64,000 nt of DNA from an uncultured Prevotella sp. (GTDB taxonomy: Bacteria; Bacteroidota; Bacteroidia; Bacteroidales; Bacteroidaceae): assembly GCA_946403845.1 (NCBI GenBank), contig CAMJBL010000003.1:61304-125303 (forward strand), read 5' to 3'. A program made the translations under genes and the position numbers. This document shows, piece by piece, positions 1 through 9,562 of this stretch; position 1 is the first letter of the stretch, and each line of letters opens with the position of its first letter. The notes below the pieces were generated by a model. That model made no database searches. It was not told where the DNA came from and worked only from the letters and a program-made list of their open reading frames with translations.

Positions 1-260
1 TCACCGACCTCTTCGTCAATCTCGGCGACGGCAACTACCAGACACTGGCAGCTGCCCAGGAGGCTGGTGCTGCTGTACTGGCTTACGGACAGTTCATTCA
101 GAACATCATCGACTTCATCATCATCGCCTTCTGTATCTTCCTGATGATCAAGGGCATGAACAAACTGAAGAAGGAAGAAGAGCCCGCTCCCGAGGCACCT
201 GCAGGACCCACCCAGGAGGAACTCCTCACTGAGATCCGCGACCTGCTGAAGAAACAGTAA
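1..260 (+). CDS. mscL: Large-conductance mechanosensitive channel MscL (C-terminal part, truncated by window edge)
   Basis: The reading frame enters at base 3 and runs 85 codons to TAA at 258-260; the N-terminus is outside the window. The visible part has the second MscL transmembrane helix ([21 protein letters not shown]), then a Lys/Glu cluster, a Pro/Ala-rich linker and a short amphipathic C-terminal helix ending LLKKQ, as in the MscL cytoplasmic bundle. MscL is an inner-membrane channel that opens on hypo-osmotic shock. It converges on guaA, with an inverted repeat between them. The identification rests on helix and tail pattern and order; the part seen is about 60 percent of a normal MscL. 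Confidence 0.9.
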   Translation, partial: TDLFVNLGDGNYQTLAAAQEAGAAVLAYGQFIQNIIDFIIIAFCIFLMIKGMNKLKKEEEPAPEAPAGPTQEELLTEIRDLLKKQ

Positions 261-272
261 TTTCTTTATAAC

Positions 273-353
273 AACGGATTTCACCGATTAAACGGATGTA
301 AAACCTGCAGTATTTATGCGACTGCAGAATCCGTAAAATCCGTGAAATCCGTT
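273..353. terminator. Long inverted repeat between convergent mscL and guaA, probable bidirectional terminator
   Basis: Bases 273-297 and 329-353 are 25-bp arms that pair with two or three mismatches, each built from repeats of AACGGAT or TTCACGG type. An inner CTGCAG pair (306-311 and 322-327) extends the fold. The element lies between two convergent genes and is followed by TTGTTTTAT. It could also be a dispersed intergenic repeat. A terminator role is inferred from position. Confidence 0.6.
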
Positions 354-360
354 GTTTTAT

Positions 361-1968
361 TTACTCCCACTCGATCGTTGCGGGTGGTTTTGAGGAAACG
401 TCATAACAGACGCGATTCACGCCGCGTACCTTATTTATAATCTCATTCGACACCTTGGCCAGGAAATCATAAGGCAGATGTGCCCAATCGGCTGTCATGG
501 CATCCGTCGAGGTAACGGCACGCAGGGCCACGGGATGCTCATAGGTACGCTCATCACCCATCACACCTACACTACGGACCGTGCTCAGAAGGATAGCGCC
601 AGCCTGCCAGATCTGATCGTACAGAGAAACCTCTATCTCTCCATCCTGCATCTCTGCCGGTACACCAGCTGCCAGCACCTTGCGGGCCTCTTCGCCACTC
701 AGCTTGATCTTATAGTCTCTCAGACCACGGATATAGATATCGTCGGCATCCTGAAGAATACGCACCTTCTCAGGCGTGATATCGCCTAGAATACGCACAG
801 CCAGACCTGGACCGGGGAAGGGATGACGCGTAATCAGATGCTCAGGCATTCCTAACTGACGCCCTACCAGACGCACCTCATCCTTGAACAGCCACTTCAG
901 CGGTTCACAGAGCTGCAGATGCATCTCCTTAGGCAGACCACCCACATTGTGGTGACTCTTGATCACCTTACCCGTGATATTCAAACTCTCGATACGATCG
1001 GGATAGATGGTTCCCTGAGCCAGCCACTTGGCATCGGTAATCTTCTTCGCCTCAGCATTAAATACCTCTACAAAGTCACGACCGATGATTTTACGCTTCT
1101 GTTCAGGATCAGACACACCAGCCAGATCAGCAAAGAACTTCTCGCTGGCATCAACACCGATCACATTGAGGCCCAACACCTTGTAATCATCCATCACCTG
1201 CGTAAACTCGTTCTTGCGGAGCATACCATGATCTACAAAAATACAAGTTAGATTCTTGCCAATGGCACGATTCAGCAAAACGGCAGCAACCGACGAGTCG
1301 ACGCCACCGCTAAGACCCAGGATGACGCGGTCGGAACCTAACTGGGCCTTCAATTCTGCCACCGTTGAATCCACAAACGAAGCCGCACTCCACTCCTGCT
1401 TGGATCCGCAGATATCCACTACGAAATTCTTCAACAACTGAGTACCCTGAAGGGTGTGGAACACCTCGGGGTGAAACTGTACAGCCCAAACGGGCTGTTT
1501 GGTTGAAGCAAACGCAGCGTTCTTCACGTCCTTGGTAGAGCCGATTACCTCGAAACCGTCAGGGATGGCGGTAATGGTATCACCATGTGACATCCACACC
1601 TGCGAATGCTGCTCAAAGCCCTTGAACAAGGGGTTTGTCGTGTCCACCGTCTCGAGGTTGGCACGACCGTACTCACGGGAGTCTGCCTTCTCCACCTTAC
1701 CTCCAAGGGTATGCGAGATAAACTGCGCGCCATAGCAGATACCCAACACGGGGAGACGACCCACAAACTGCGACAAATCGACTTTGAAGGCCTCCGGATC
1801 ATGCACGCTATAGGGCGAGCCGCTGAGTATCACGCCAATCACCGAGGGGTCGTCCTTCGGGAACTTGTTGTAAGGCATGATTTCGCAGAAGGTGTCGAGT
1901 TCACGTACACGACGACCAATCAACTGCGTCGTCTGTGAACCGAAATCTAAAATAATGATCTTTTGCAT
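361..1968 (-). CDS. guaA: GMP synthase (glutamine-hydrolysing)
   Basis: Cytosolic enzyme of de novo purine synthesis converting XMP, ATP and glutamine to GMP. It has 535 residues, slightly longer than the usual 510-525. The N-terminal class I glutamine amidotransferase domain has LGICYGAQ with nucleophile Cys78 and AVQFHPE with His166/Glu168. The ATP pyrophosphatase P-loop SGGVDSS is at 220-226, and the C-terminal dimerisation domain carries [15 protein letters not shown]. The start codon lies in a degenerate 7-bp repeat spacer only 20 bp after the nucleotidyltransferase stop, so the two genes are probably one operon driven from 2772-2802. Confidence 0.98.
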   Translation of the reverse strand: MQKIIILDFGSQTTQLIGRRVRELDTFCEIMPYNKFPKDDPSVIGVILSGSPYSVHDPEAFKVDLSQFVGRLPVLGICYGAQFISHTLGGKVEKADSREYGRANLETVDTTNPLFKGFEQHSQVWMSHGDTITAIPDGFEVIGSTKDVKNAAFASTKQPVWAVQFHPEVFHTLQGTQLLKNFVVDICGSKQEWSAASFVDSTVAELKAQLGSDRVILGLSGGVDSSVAAVLLNRAIGKNLTCIFVDHGMLRKNEFTQVMDDYKVLGLNVIGVDASEKFFADLAGVSDPEQKRKIIGRDFVEVFNAEAKKITDAKWLAQGTIYPDRIESLNITGKVIKSHHNVGGLPKEMHLQLCEPLKWLFKDEVRLVGRQLGMPEHLITRHPFPGPGLAVRILGDITPEKVRILQDADDIYIRGLRDYKIKLSGEEARKVLAAGVPAEMQDGEIEVSLYDQIWQAGAILLSTVRSVGVMGDERTYEHPVALRAVTSTDAMTADWAHLPYDFLAKVSNEIINKVRGVNRVCYDVSSKPPATIEWE

Positions 1969-1990
1969 TATATATTATGAATTATGTATT
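1963..1990 (-). repeat. Degenerate heptanucleotide array covering the guaA start
   Basis: Read on the minus strand, four consecutive 7-mers AATACAT, AATTCAT, AATATAT and AATGCAA fill the spacer between the nucleotidyltransferase gene and guaA; the last contains the ATG of guaA. The units are AT-rich and imperfect, so chance is possible here, but phase and placement match the clearer arrays elsewhere in the window. Confidence 0.45.
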
Positions 1991-2744
1991 AATGTTCTTT
2001 GACGAAGGCCTCTGCTGCCTGAAGCGTGTCGAGCTTCCCCACGTCGATCATCTCCAGGTCGTTTTTCACCAAACCCACGATTCTGGAGCGATGGCAGACG
2101 GAGAGGTAGAAATCAATGATGCTGAACTTATCGGGGAAGCGGTCCATCAACGGAAACAGTCGTGGTGAGAAAGAATGGATGCCACTGAAAGCAAACATGT
2201 GGAGCTCCTCCCCATGCTGCGACAGGCCTGTACGACGCACATACTCATAGGGCGACTTTATCTCGCCCGTCTCGATGTTCTTCCAACCCATCAACCGCAT
2301 ACCGTTGTCGAAAAGCAAGTAACGTTTGGTCTGACGACGGCTCACCAGGAGCACGGCATCCTCGTCGGCCTGATGTTGGTTAGCAAACCAGTTGTAGTCC
2401 ACATTGTCGAGGATATCCACATTATGTATTAATATAGGCTCTTCCGGGTCGAACAGGGGAGCAGCCTTTTTCAGTCCCCCACCCGTTTCGAGCAGCATCT
2501 TTGTCTCGTCGCTGAAGCGGACAAGTTTCGCATAATCCTGCGCGGACACGAAATCCTCAATATCCTTGGCGAAATGATGCACATTGACCACAAAATCCCT
2601 ATAGCCGAAAGTCATCAGACGGCCAATCGTGCGTCCAATCAGCGTCTTACCTCCCACGGGTATCAGCGCCTTGGGTTTCGTGTCTGTCAACGGTTTGAGC
2701 CGTGTACCCAAGCCCGCTGCGAATATCATCGCCTGTTTTGCCAT
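1989..2744 (-). CDS. Sugar-1-phosphate nucleotidyltransferase (MurU/RmlA-like)
   Basis: A 251-residue single-domain NTP transferase. The N-terminal signature AMIFAAGLGTRLKPLTD with a downstream KPKALIPVGGK is the nucleotide-binding loop of GT-A-type pyrophosphorylases; LLETGGGL and an IHNVDILDN segment (metal-binding Asp) follow. Size and pattern fit N-acetylmuramate-1-phosphate uridylyltransferase (MurU) or HddC-type enzymes more than full-length GlmU. The ATG at 2744 is chosen because a longer frame back to 2810 crosses the promoter. A MurU-type role would pair with the AmgK-like kinase at 57350-58906, 55 kb away. The nucleotide-sugar substrate is inferred, not shown. Confidence 0.8.
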   Translation of the reverse strand: MAKQAMIFAAGLGTRLKPLTDTKPKALIPVGGKTLIGRTIGRLMTFGYRDFVVNVHHFAKDIEDFVSAQDYAKLVRFSDETKMLLETGGGLKKAAPLFDPEEPILIHNVDILDNVDYNWFANQHQADEDAVLLVSRRQTKRYLLFDNGMRLMGWKNIETGEIKSPYEYVRRTGLSQHGEELHMFAFSGIHSFSPRLFPLMDRFPDKFSIIDFYLSVCHRSRIVGLVKNDLEMIDVGKLDTLQAAEAFVKEH

Positions 2745-2771
2745 TTTAATCGTCTTTCCGGATAGCGAGTG

Positions 2772-2802
2772 CAAAATTACACAAAAATGGCGAGAATACA
2801 AA
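2772..2802 (-). promoter_or_regulatory. Bacteroidota-type promoter for the nucleotidyltransferase-guaA operon
   Basis: On the minus strand a -33 TTTG (2802-2799) and a -7 TAATTTTG (2779-2772) are separated by 19 bp, matching the TTTG-N19/20-TAnnTTTG consensus. The -7 box lies 28 bp upstream of the ATG at 2744. Confidence 0.75.
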
Positions 2803-2851
2803 ACAAACAATAGGAAATCTTCATCAAACGAAAGTTAAAAAAAAGCGCATC

Positions 2852-2884
2852 TTGGTGGGATTCGAAGAAAAATGATTAACTTTG
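2852..2884 (+). promoter_or_regulatory. Promoter of the CotH-fold gene
   Basis: A -7 box TAACTTTG at 2877-2884 is followed by CACC and lies 40 bp before the ATG at 2924. The best -33 is TTG at 2852-2854, 22 bp upstream, slightly long for the consensus. Confidence 0.65.
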
Positions 2885-2923
2885 CACCCTGCAACTATAA
2901 CATTTGTATAATATACATTAAAA

Positions 2924-5524
2924 ATGAAACAAAACTTATTATTGCTTTTCGCACTATGCGGCATTAGCTACACACACGCTCAGGATAACAAAGAATTGGT
3001 TATCAATGAAATTATGCAGTCGAATGTCGAGTGTATCATGGACGACATCCATGAATTTCCCGACTCATGGGTTGAATTGTACAACGCCAGTGATGCAGAA
3101 ATCAACCTCAAGGACTACAAGATCAGCAACAAGAACAAGGCGAATAAAGCCTGGCAGCTGCCCGACAAGAAAATAGCCGCCAAAGGTTACGCCCTCATCT
3201 ATTGCGACAAGGAAGGCTTGGAGAACAATCGTCTCCACCCAGACTTCCGTCTGGAATCAGGAAAGGGATGCACGGTCTATCTCTTCAAGGGCGATGAAAA
3301 ACAGCCTGTCGACAGTCTCCCCGCTGACATGAAGAAAATGCCTGCTCCCGATGTCGCCTTTGGTCGCAAGACCGACGGAGCTGACGAATGGGGCTACCAG
3401 CTCACGCCATCAGCAGGTAAGGCCAATACAGGCGATATCTGCGATGCAAAACACATCTTAGGAGCACCCGTATTCAGCGAGAATGGTCGTGCAACCTCTA
3501 GCAAGGATGCCATCACCCTCGAACTCAGTCTGCCAGAGAAGGCACCTGAAGGGGCTTATATCACTTATACCACGAATGGTAGTGAACCTAAGGCAGACGG
3601 AACGAAATATACGCAGGCGCTCAATATTACCAAAAGCACAGTGATTCGTGCCAAGGTATTCTGCGATGGCTGGCTTTCTCCCATGAGCACGGCCCAGTCG
3701 TATATCTTCCACCCCAGAAAGATGACCGTCCCCATTTTCTCTGTCCAGACCGATGACCGGTATCTGAACGGTGGCAACTATATGGGCCTTTTCAAATATA
3801 ACACCAGCAAAGAGGACAAGAAAACACACGACTGGCGTCGTCCTGTCAACATCGAGTTCTTCCCAGTGGAAGATGAGGCAAGTGCCTTCAACCAACTCGG
3901 TGAGACGCGTATCCAGGGTGGACAGTCACGTTCGAATGCCCTCAAGTCGATGGTATTCTATGCCAACAAGCGCTTTGATCCCGATCACAAGCGTTACTCA
4001 TACGAGTTCTTCCCTGACCAGAAGCCTGGTGTCAAGGAGTTCAAGTCGTTCTCGCTCCGCGATGGCGGTAACGACTTCAGCGATATGTACTTCCGCGATC
4101 TTATTATCCAGCGCACCATGGGAAAGCATGTCGATCTCGACTGGCAGGCTGGTCATACAGCCGTGCTCTACATCAACGGCACGTATATGGGCATGCTCAA
4201 CATCCGCGAGCGTTCCAACGCGGACAACATCTATAGCAACTACGACGGTCTTGAGGACGTCGACATGATTGAGATCTCGCATGAGCAACAGAATAATAAA
4301 GATCTGTTTATCGAGGAACTGAAGGAAGGCAGTGATGAGTTCTACAATGCCTTCAAGACCTTCTACAGCGAGAAGAACCACACGAAAGCCGAATACGAGC
4401 AGTGGCTGGATGTCAGCGAATACCTGAATGTGATGGTTCTGAACCTCTTCTATGGCAATATCGACTTCCCAGGCAACAACCTCGTGTTCTGGCGTCCCAA
4501 CGATGACGATACGAAATCCGGCTTACCCAAAGTCTGGCGCGTGATTCTCAAGGATACCGACTTCGGAATTGGACTCTATGGCAGAAGTTCCGACTATAAC
4601 ACCATCGAACTGATGTACAATCAGAACTATGACAGAAACAATGCCTGGGCCTTCTCCGAAGTGGCAACCCGCCTGTTCCGTAACATGATGGAGAACGAAG
4701 ACCTGCTCCAGATGTTCATCGACAAGAGCTGTATCTACATGGGCGACTTCATGAACGCTGAGGGAACCGGTGCCATCATGGACGAGATTCTGGATGAAGC
4801 CTTGGAGGAATTCGTTGCCCACCGCGACAAGTATAACTCTTGGGGAAACAACCGTAACGACATCCTTAACAAGTTCGATAATGCCAAGAAATGGCTCGCC
4901 GGCTATGAAGAGCAAGGCTGGGGCGGCGGCTGGTGGGGAGGCGGCGGCCAAAAGATCGTTCACCTGCCCCGAACAGATTATTTCGCAAATTACATTGGCG
5001 AACGCTACAAACTGGGTGATGCCATTCCTGTGACCATCAACAAGGATGCTTCAGAAATGCCTGATTCAGTGATTGTTAACGACATTCCTCTTTCTAAGGG
5101 CGTCTTCGACGGCAAACTCTTCCCCAACCGTCTGATTACCGTTTCCGGTATCGCTCCTGAGGGCAAATCAATCAAGGAGTGGGAGGTCGTCATTACTAAT
5201 GCAACTGGTAGTACAACAACTGAGAAGAAAGAAGGCGCAGAGTTCTCAATGACCATGCCTACCTGTAAGTCACTCAGTATCAAGGCCATCCTTGGCGAGG
5301 GTACTGGTATCGACACAGCCGTCGCTTATTCTTGGAAGTGGAGAAGAACCGTTGGTGGTGTCAACGTCACGAATGTGCCTGATGGTGAGAAGGTTAGTCT
5401 CTACGACCTGCGTGGCGTACTGCAGCAGGAGGCTATCTCTAACGGCAGCGACATCTTCCTGCCCGCAGCCACTGGTCAGCTCTACATCCTGAAAGTTGGC
5501 AGCGAATCTGTCAAAATTCAATAA
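2924..5524 (+). CDS. Secreted CotH-kinase-fold protein with lamin-tail and chitobiase-type domains
   Basis: 866 residues. A signal peptide (cleavage after THAQ, about residue 20) is followed by a lamin-tail-like beta domain (about 24-130, starting ELVINEIMQSN), a chitobiase C-terminal-like Ig domain (about 183-262, with YTTNGSEP) and a CotH domain (about 268-640) containing RIQGGQSR, LRDGGND and the acidic VILKDTDFGIG segment. A Gly/Trp-rich run (QGWGGGWWGGGG) lies near 663-675. The last 60 residues have a YDLRG motif and a terminal beta strand as in Bacteroidota secreted proteins. CotH proteins are atypical secreted kinases; a target here is unknown. It has its own promoter and terminator and lies beside, not in, the GH operon. 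Confidence 0.85.
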   Translation: MKQNLLLLFALCGISYTHAQDNKELVINEIMQSNVECIMDDIHEFPDSWVELYNASDAEINLKDYKISNKNKANKAWQLPDKKIAAKGYALIYCDKEGLENNRLHPDFRLESGKGCTVYLFKGDEKQPVDSLPADMKKMPAPDVAFGRKTDGADEWGYQLTPSAGKANTGDICDAKHILGAPVFSENGRATSSKDAITLELSLPEKAPEGAYITYTTNGSEPKADGTKYTQALNITKSTVIRAKVFCDGWLSPMSTAQSYIFHPRKMTVPIFSVQTDDRYLNGGNYMGLFKYNTSKEDKKTHDWRRPVNIEFFPVEDEASAFNQLGETRIQGGQSRSNALKSMVFYANKRFDPDHKRYSYEFFPDQKPGVKEFKSFSLRDGGNDFSDMYFRDLIIQRTMGKHVDLDWQAGHTAVLYINGTYMGMLNIRERSNADNIYSNYDGLEDVDMIEISHEQQNNKDLFIEELKEGSDEFYNAFKTFYSEKNHTKAEYEQWLDVSEYLNVMVLNLFYGNIDFPGNNLVFWRPNDDDTKSGLPKVWRVILKDTDFGIGLYGRSSDYNTIELMYNQNYDRNNAWAFSEVATRLFRNMMENEDLLQMFIDKSCIYMGDFMNAEGTGAIMDEILDEALEEFVAHRDKYNSWGNNRNDILNKFDNAKKWLAGYEEQGWGGGWWGGGGQKIVHLPRTDYFANYIGERYKLGDAIPVTINKDASEMPDSVIVNDIPLSKGVFDGKLFPNRLITVSGIAPEGKSIKEWEVVITNATGSTTTEKKEGAEFSMTMPTCKSLSIKAILGEGTGIDTAVAYSWKWRRTVGGVNVTNVPDGEKVSLYDLRGVLQQEAISNGSDIFLPAATGQLYILKVGSESVKIQ

Positions 5525-5546
5525 GAAATCCATAACCGCATGAGAT

Positions 5547-5575
5547 AAGAGGAGGCTTCGGTCTCCTCTTACTAT
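5547..5575 (+). terminator. Hairpin terminator after the CotH-fold gene
   Basis: Arms AAGAGGAG (5547-5554) and CTCCTCTT (5563-5570) enclose an 8-base loop with TTCG, 22 bp past the stop codon, followed by AT-rich sequence rather than a clean T-run. Confidence 0.6.
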
Positions 5576-5691
5576 TATATATATAAGATTGGAATCGCCA
5601 GTTTGGGCATGGTGAAGGCAAAAACAACGTGAATAAACATCTTTTAATAAAAAATTTCTCGAAAAAAAGTGAATATTTCCATTATTTTTAT

Positions 5692-5699
5692 TAACTTTG
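5692..5699 (+). promoter_or_regulatory. -7 promoter box upstream of the 1242-residue secreted protein
   Basis: TAACTTTG at 5692-5699 matches TAnnTTTG and lies 47 bp before the ATG at 5747. No clear -33 TTTG is seen at the expected distance. Confidence 0.5.
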
Positions 5700-5746
5700 C
5701 CCCTGATTTACATTAACTACTTTTAAAAACTTTAATTAATTTGTCT

Positions 5747-8700
5747 ATGAAGTTTAGAAAACTACTCTTTTTGGGCGCATTGCTGATTACATGCAGTGTC
5801 GCAAAGGCTGTTGATGCAAATGTCTGGCCAAAGCCGACCATTGCAGCCCCTGAGGTCACGTCATTCACGACCTACGAAGTGGGCAAGACAGTTTATCTCT
5901 ACAACGTGGCCAGCCACCTGTTCTACACAAATGGTAACAACTGGGCCACACGTGCAAGTCTAATCTTCGCTACTGGCGGTGATGGCAATGGCGCTACAGG
6001 CGGTGAAGCCATCCGCGGTATCAAGGTCGAGTTCACTCAGACCGACGCTGCCAAGGAAAAAGGCGAAGACGTCGTAGAGTTGAAGGATGATGTCAAGGGA
6101 CAAGGCAACATGATCAGCGCCTTTGCTGACGCATGGGATGGCATCTGGACCGACAACAACACAAATGCCAACCGCTTCTGGAAGGTGACGTCCAAGGATG
6201 GCTATTACCTCATCTCGAACGTGACCACAGAGCCTGAGAAGTTCCTCGGCTGGCAGGGTGAGTATACCGACACCCGCCTGTATCTGCTCGAAGCCGGAGC
6301 CGGCACACAGTGGAAGATGGTTGATGAGGAGGCTTACAATGCATGGCTCGCTGCAGTTGAGGCCAACGGTATCACTATCGAAGCGTTCAAGACCGCAGTA
6401 TCTACCTACAACGCTGCTATGCAGTTGAAGGAGTTGCTCGAAAACGCTGAGGCCATCGGTGCGAACGTAGCCGCAGAGACTGCCGTTTACAACAACACCA
6501 GTAGCACGCTCGAAGAGTTGAACGCTGCCATTAAAAGTGCAGAAGAGGCTATCGAGAAGCGCCAACAGGAACAGGCACAAGGCAATTACGAGAATGCTAC
6601 CGTAGCAAATCCTGTGGATGTAACAAGTCTCTTTATCAAAAACCCAACCTTCACCGGTAGCAAGTATGACAACTGGAGCGGAGATGCCTTTGGAGGTTAC
6701 AACCCAAAGGAAAACGCTGAGCACTACAACAAGACCTACAACACATGGCAGGAACTTACTGGTCTGAAAGAAGGTGTATATCGCGTAAATGTCCATGCCT
6801 TCTATCGCGCTGGTAACGCCGAGCCGGCCTATGAAAACTACAAGGCAGGTAACGAAGCCTCTAAGTATGCTAAGATCTTCGCGGTGACTGGCAACGACAG
6901 TCTCGTCAACAGTATTGCCTCACCTTACACGGCAGGACTCACAGAGAGAATGGCCAGTGGCGATTGGAGCAGTGCTACCGATCCAGAGACGGGCGTAACC
7001 TACTTTATCCCTAACAACATGGTGGCAGCTGATGAATTCTTCAGTGCAGGCTATTGTAACGACAACAGTGTGCTGGTTGTTGTAACTAACGAGCAGTTGA
7101 AGATTGGTGTGCGCAAGGACAAGACCATCGGCGGTGACTGGAGTATCTTCGACGACTTCTCGCTGACCTATTACGGCAATGGCGACGATGCCTACGAGCT
7201 GGCTGCCAAGTCTATCAGTTCCACACTGCCCGACTACAGCAATCTCGACGAAAATACCGTATTCACCCAGTCCTTGATGGATACATACTTGGCTGCTAAG
7301 CAAGCCTTGACCACCACAACAGGTAAGGATGCCGTCAAGGCTGCTATTGCTGCTGCCCAGGAGGCTGCCGCTGCCATCGAACTGAACATTGAACTCTGGC
7401 AGAAGTATCAGGATCTGTGTAAGAAGGCTATGCAGGTTGCTGCCAACGAGGACTACAACGAGTCTGCCCGTGAGTCTTTGGCAGACTACGAGATGGATCT
7501 GGCCGACAATCTCAACGCACGCATCCTGACCAACGAGGAGCTGCAGGCTCTCTGCGACGAGATTGAGGCAGCCATCGACAATGCCATCCGCACACCGAAG
7601 GACGGTGCCGACGTAACCAGTTATCTGGTGAATCCCGACTTCTCGACCAACGACGATACGGGTTGGACTGGACGTAGTTCGATTACCGACATCGCACACA
7701 GCTGCGCTGAGGCATACGAGAAGAAGGACTTCGACCTCTATCAGGTGGTGAAGAATGCGCCTCTCGGTGTATATGAAATCTCACTGAAGGGCTTCTTCCG
7801 CAATGGTCCCAACGACACTGCTTGGCCTGCTTATCGCGACAACGGTGCTCCCGAAGCTACGGCTTTCGTCTACATGAACAAGAAGGAGAGCCCGCTGAAG
7901 AACTGTTACGACTATAAGTTCCCCGCCTCAGCATTCGACCTGAGTTCAGACCACATCTACGGTCCCACACCTTATGCGCTGCTCGACGCTCAAGGGGACT
8001 CACTGCGTAACGAAGCTGGCGAGAGCCTATGGGTACCCAATGGTATGTCGACATCGCAGGATGTATTTGACACGGGTGCTTACCAGAGTTCTGCATTCGG
8101 GCTTGTAGCCAAGGCTGGCGACGAGATGCGCATCGGTATCAAGGGTAGTCTTGGTTCTTCCTGCTGGGCTATCTGGGATGACTTCCGTCTGACCTATCGC
8201 GGATTCCAGCGCGATGTTGTGCTTGAGGTGCTCAACGATGAGATTGCTAACGTTGAAAAGTACAAGAGTCTGCTGATTGGCAAGAACGTCCGCGACATCA
8301 TTGCCGAGAAGTTGGCTGCTGCCGTGGCTGCAAAGGAATTTGAAAAGGGACAAGACATGTTCGACGCACTCACAGACCTCTTTACCGTGGGTGATACCGT
8401 ACGTGCATCAGAGGCTATCTTTGTTGAATTGGAGGCTGCATACGAGAAGCTGACTGCTGCCATCCTCGATTCCAAGGCCAGCAACGAAACGATCCTACAG
8501 GCTACCAACCTGCAGAACGACACCTACAATAACGTGTTTGCTATTGAGCCCGCTGATGTCCAATGGACTGACGAGAAGGCCATGGAAGCCATCGAAGGAA
8601 TCAATCAGATGATTAAGAATCTGAGTATACCTGACGGTATGGAAAAAGCTAACGACGAGAACCCAATGGACGTTACCTCGATTATCCAGAACCCGACTTA

Positions 8701-9475
8701 TGATGACGGCAACAATACTGGCTGGACATTGGACGCAAATCCTGGTTTCAACAGTGGCGTTATTGAGGTTTACAATGCTAATTTCAATGAGTATCAAGAC
8801 ATTGATTTGCCCGCAGCCGGTACTTATGCAGTTGGCGTACAGGGCTTCTACCGCTTTGGCTTCGCTGATAAGGAGTATGAGACCTATACTGCTAATCCTG
8901 AAGAGAACAACAACTTGTTACTCTACGTGAAGATTGGCGATGAGGAGACTACCGTTCCCATGCCACGTTTGGCCAGTGATGGTTCTGAAGAGTACACCAG
9001 CCATACCGTGAAAGACGGTAAGTTTGTGGCTGGCGACGACCTGACAGCAGGCAATGAGTGGATGTGGTCTTGGATGACTGACCCCGTAGCTGCTGAGGAC
9101 AGCACCAGTGCAACTGGTATTCGAATTATCAACGGTATGATTCCCGTAGCTTCTAAGTTCGCTGAAGGCAAGTTCGCCCAGTCTCTGACCTTTAAGATAG
9201 CTGAACCGGGCACAGTTCGTATCGGATTGAAGAAGGAAATTCAGATGGATGGAAACTGGTGTATCTGGGATAGCTGGAAACTAACCTACTTCGGAGCAAA
9301 TAGCTCTAGGCCTGTAACTGGCATCGCAGCTCCATTCAGCAATGACCAGGTAGTTCGCACAGAGTTCTTCAACCTGAACGGTGCTCGCATCAATGCACCA
9401 CGAAGTGGTGTCATGATCATCAAGCAGACAATGGCTGATGGTACTGTTAAGGTACGAAAGGCTGTGGTGAAGTAA
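5747..9475 (+). CDS. Large secreted multi-module protein, probable carbohydrate-binding
   Basis: 1242 residues, signal peptide cleaved near SVAKA (about residue 19). ATG 5747 is preferred over an in-frame TTG at 5741. A N-terminal beta domain (about 25-205) with repeated YLYN and FLGWQGEY elements suggests a trefoil-like glycan binder. Three copies of a roughly 200-residue module follow (about 290-478, 622-819, 974-1182): each starts DVTSxxxNPxF/Y, has a YEV/YRV-GFYR type centre and closes with W-x-IWDDFxLTYxG. Helical Ala/Glu-rich linkers join them. The C-terminus has the FFNLNGARI tail. No catalytic motif was recognised. The same module ends the next gene, a GH51-GH43 enzyme, which supports a role in binding the same polysaccharide. 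Confidence 0.75.
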   Translation: MKFRKLLFLGALLITCSVAKAVDANVWPKPTIAAPEVTSFTTYEVGKTVYLYNVASHLFYTNGNNWATRASLIFATGGDGNGATGGEAIRGIKVEFTQTDAAKEKGEDVVELKDDVKGQGNMISAFADAWDGIWTDNNTNANRFWKVTSKDGYYLISNVTTEPEKFLGWQGEYTDTRLYLLEAGAGTQWKMVDEEAYNAWLAAVEANGITIEAFKTAVSTYNAAMQLKELLENAEAIGANVAAETAVYNNTSSTLEELNAAIKSAEEAIEKRQQEQAQGNYENATVANPVDVTSLFIKNPTFTGSKYDNWSGDAFGGYNPKENAEHYNKTYNTWQELTGLKEGVYRVNVHAFYRAGNAEPAYENYKAGNEASKYAKIFAVTGNDSLVNSIASPYTAGLTERMASGDWSSATDPETGVTYFIPNNMVAADEFFSAGYCNDNSVLVVVTNEQLKIGVRKDKTIGGDWSIFDDFSLTYYGNGDDAYELAAKSISSTLPDYSNLDENTVFTQSLMDTYLAAKQALTTTTGKDAVKAAIAAAQEAAAAIELNIELWQKYQDLCKKAMQVAANEDYNESARESLADYEMDLADNLNARILTNEELQALCDEIEAAIDNAIRTPKDGADVTSYLVNPDFSTNDDTGWTGRSSITDIAHSCAEAYEKKDFDLYQVVKNAPLGVYEISLKGFFRNGPNDTAWPAYRDNGAPEATAFVYMNKKESPLKNCYDYKFPASAFDLSSDHIYGPTPYALLDAQGDSLRNEAGESLWVPNGMSTSQDVFDTGAYQSSAFGLVAKAGDEMRIGIKGSLGSSCWAIWDDFRLTYRGFQRDVVLEVLNDEIANVEKYKSLLIGKNVRDIIAEKLAAAVAAKEFEKGQDMFDALTDLFTVGDTVRASEAIFVELEAAYEKLTAAILDSKASNETILQATNLQNDTYNNVFAIEPADVQWTDEKAMEAIEGINQMIKNLSIPDGMEKANDENPMDVTSIIQNPTYDDGNNTGWTLDANPGFNSGVIEVYNANFNEYQDIDLPAAGTYAVGVQGFYRFGFADKEYETYTANPEENNNLLLYVKIGDEETTVPMPRLASDGSEEYTSHTVKDGKFVAGDDLTAGNEWMWSWMTDPVAAEDSTSATGIRIINGMIPVASKFAEGKFAQSLTFKIAEPGTVRIGLKKEIQMDGNWCIWDSWKLTYFGANSSRPVTGIAAPFSNDQVVRTEFFNLNGARINAPRSGVMIIKQTMADGTVKVRKAVVK

Positions 9476-9487
9476 ACGACAATCATT

Positions 9488-9532
9488 CTGAGCGCACATA
9501 GGGGTTATTTCCCTTGTGCGCTCAGTTTCTTT
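9488..9532 (+). terminator. Rho-independent terminator before the GH operon
   Basis: Arms CTGAGCGCACA (9488-9498) and TGTGCGCTCAG (9515-9525) form a perfect 11-bp stem followed by TTTCTTT. It lies between two same-strand genes. No consensus promoter is obvious between it and the GH51 start, so the operon may depend on partial read-through or on an unrecognised promoter. Confidence 0.85.
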
Positions 9533-9562
9533 CCTAAAAACTGACTTCCCAAACTACCCATT

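Noticed and set aside
5960..7699. Two antisense frames (278 and 259 codons) opposite the 1242-residue protein.
   Set aside because: Composition is hydrophobic and low-complexity as expected of antisense translation; no start or promoter context.
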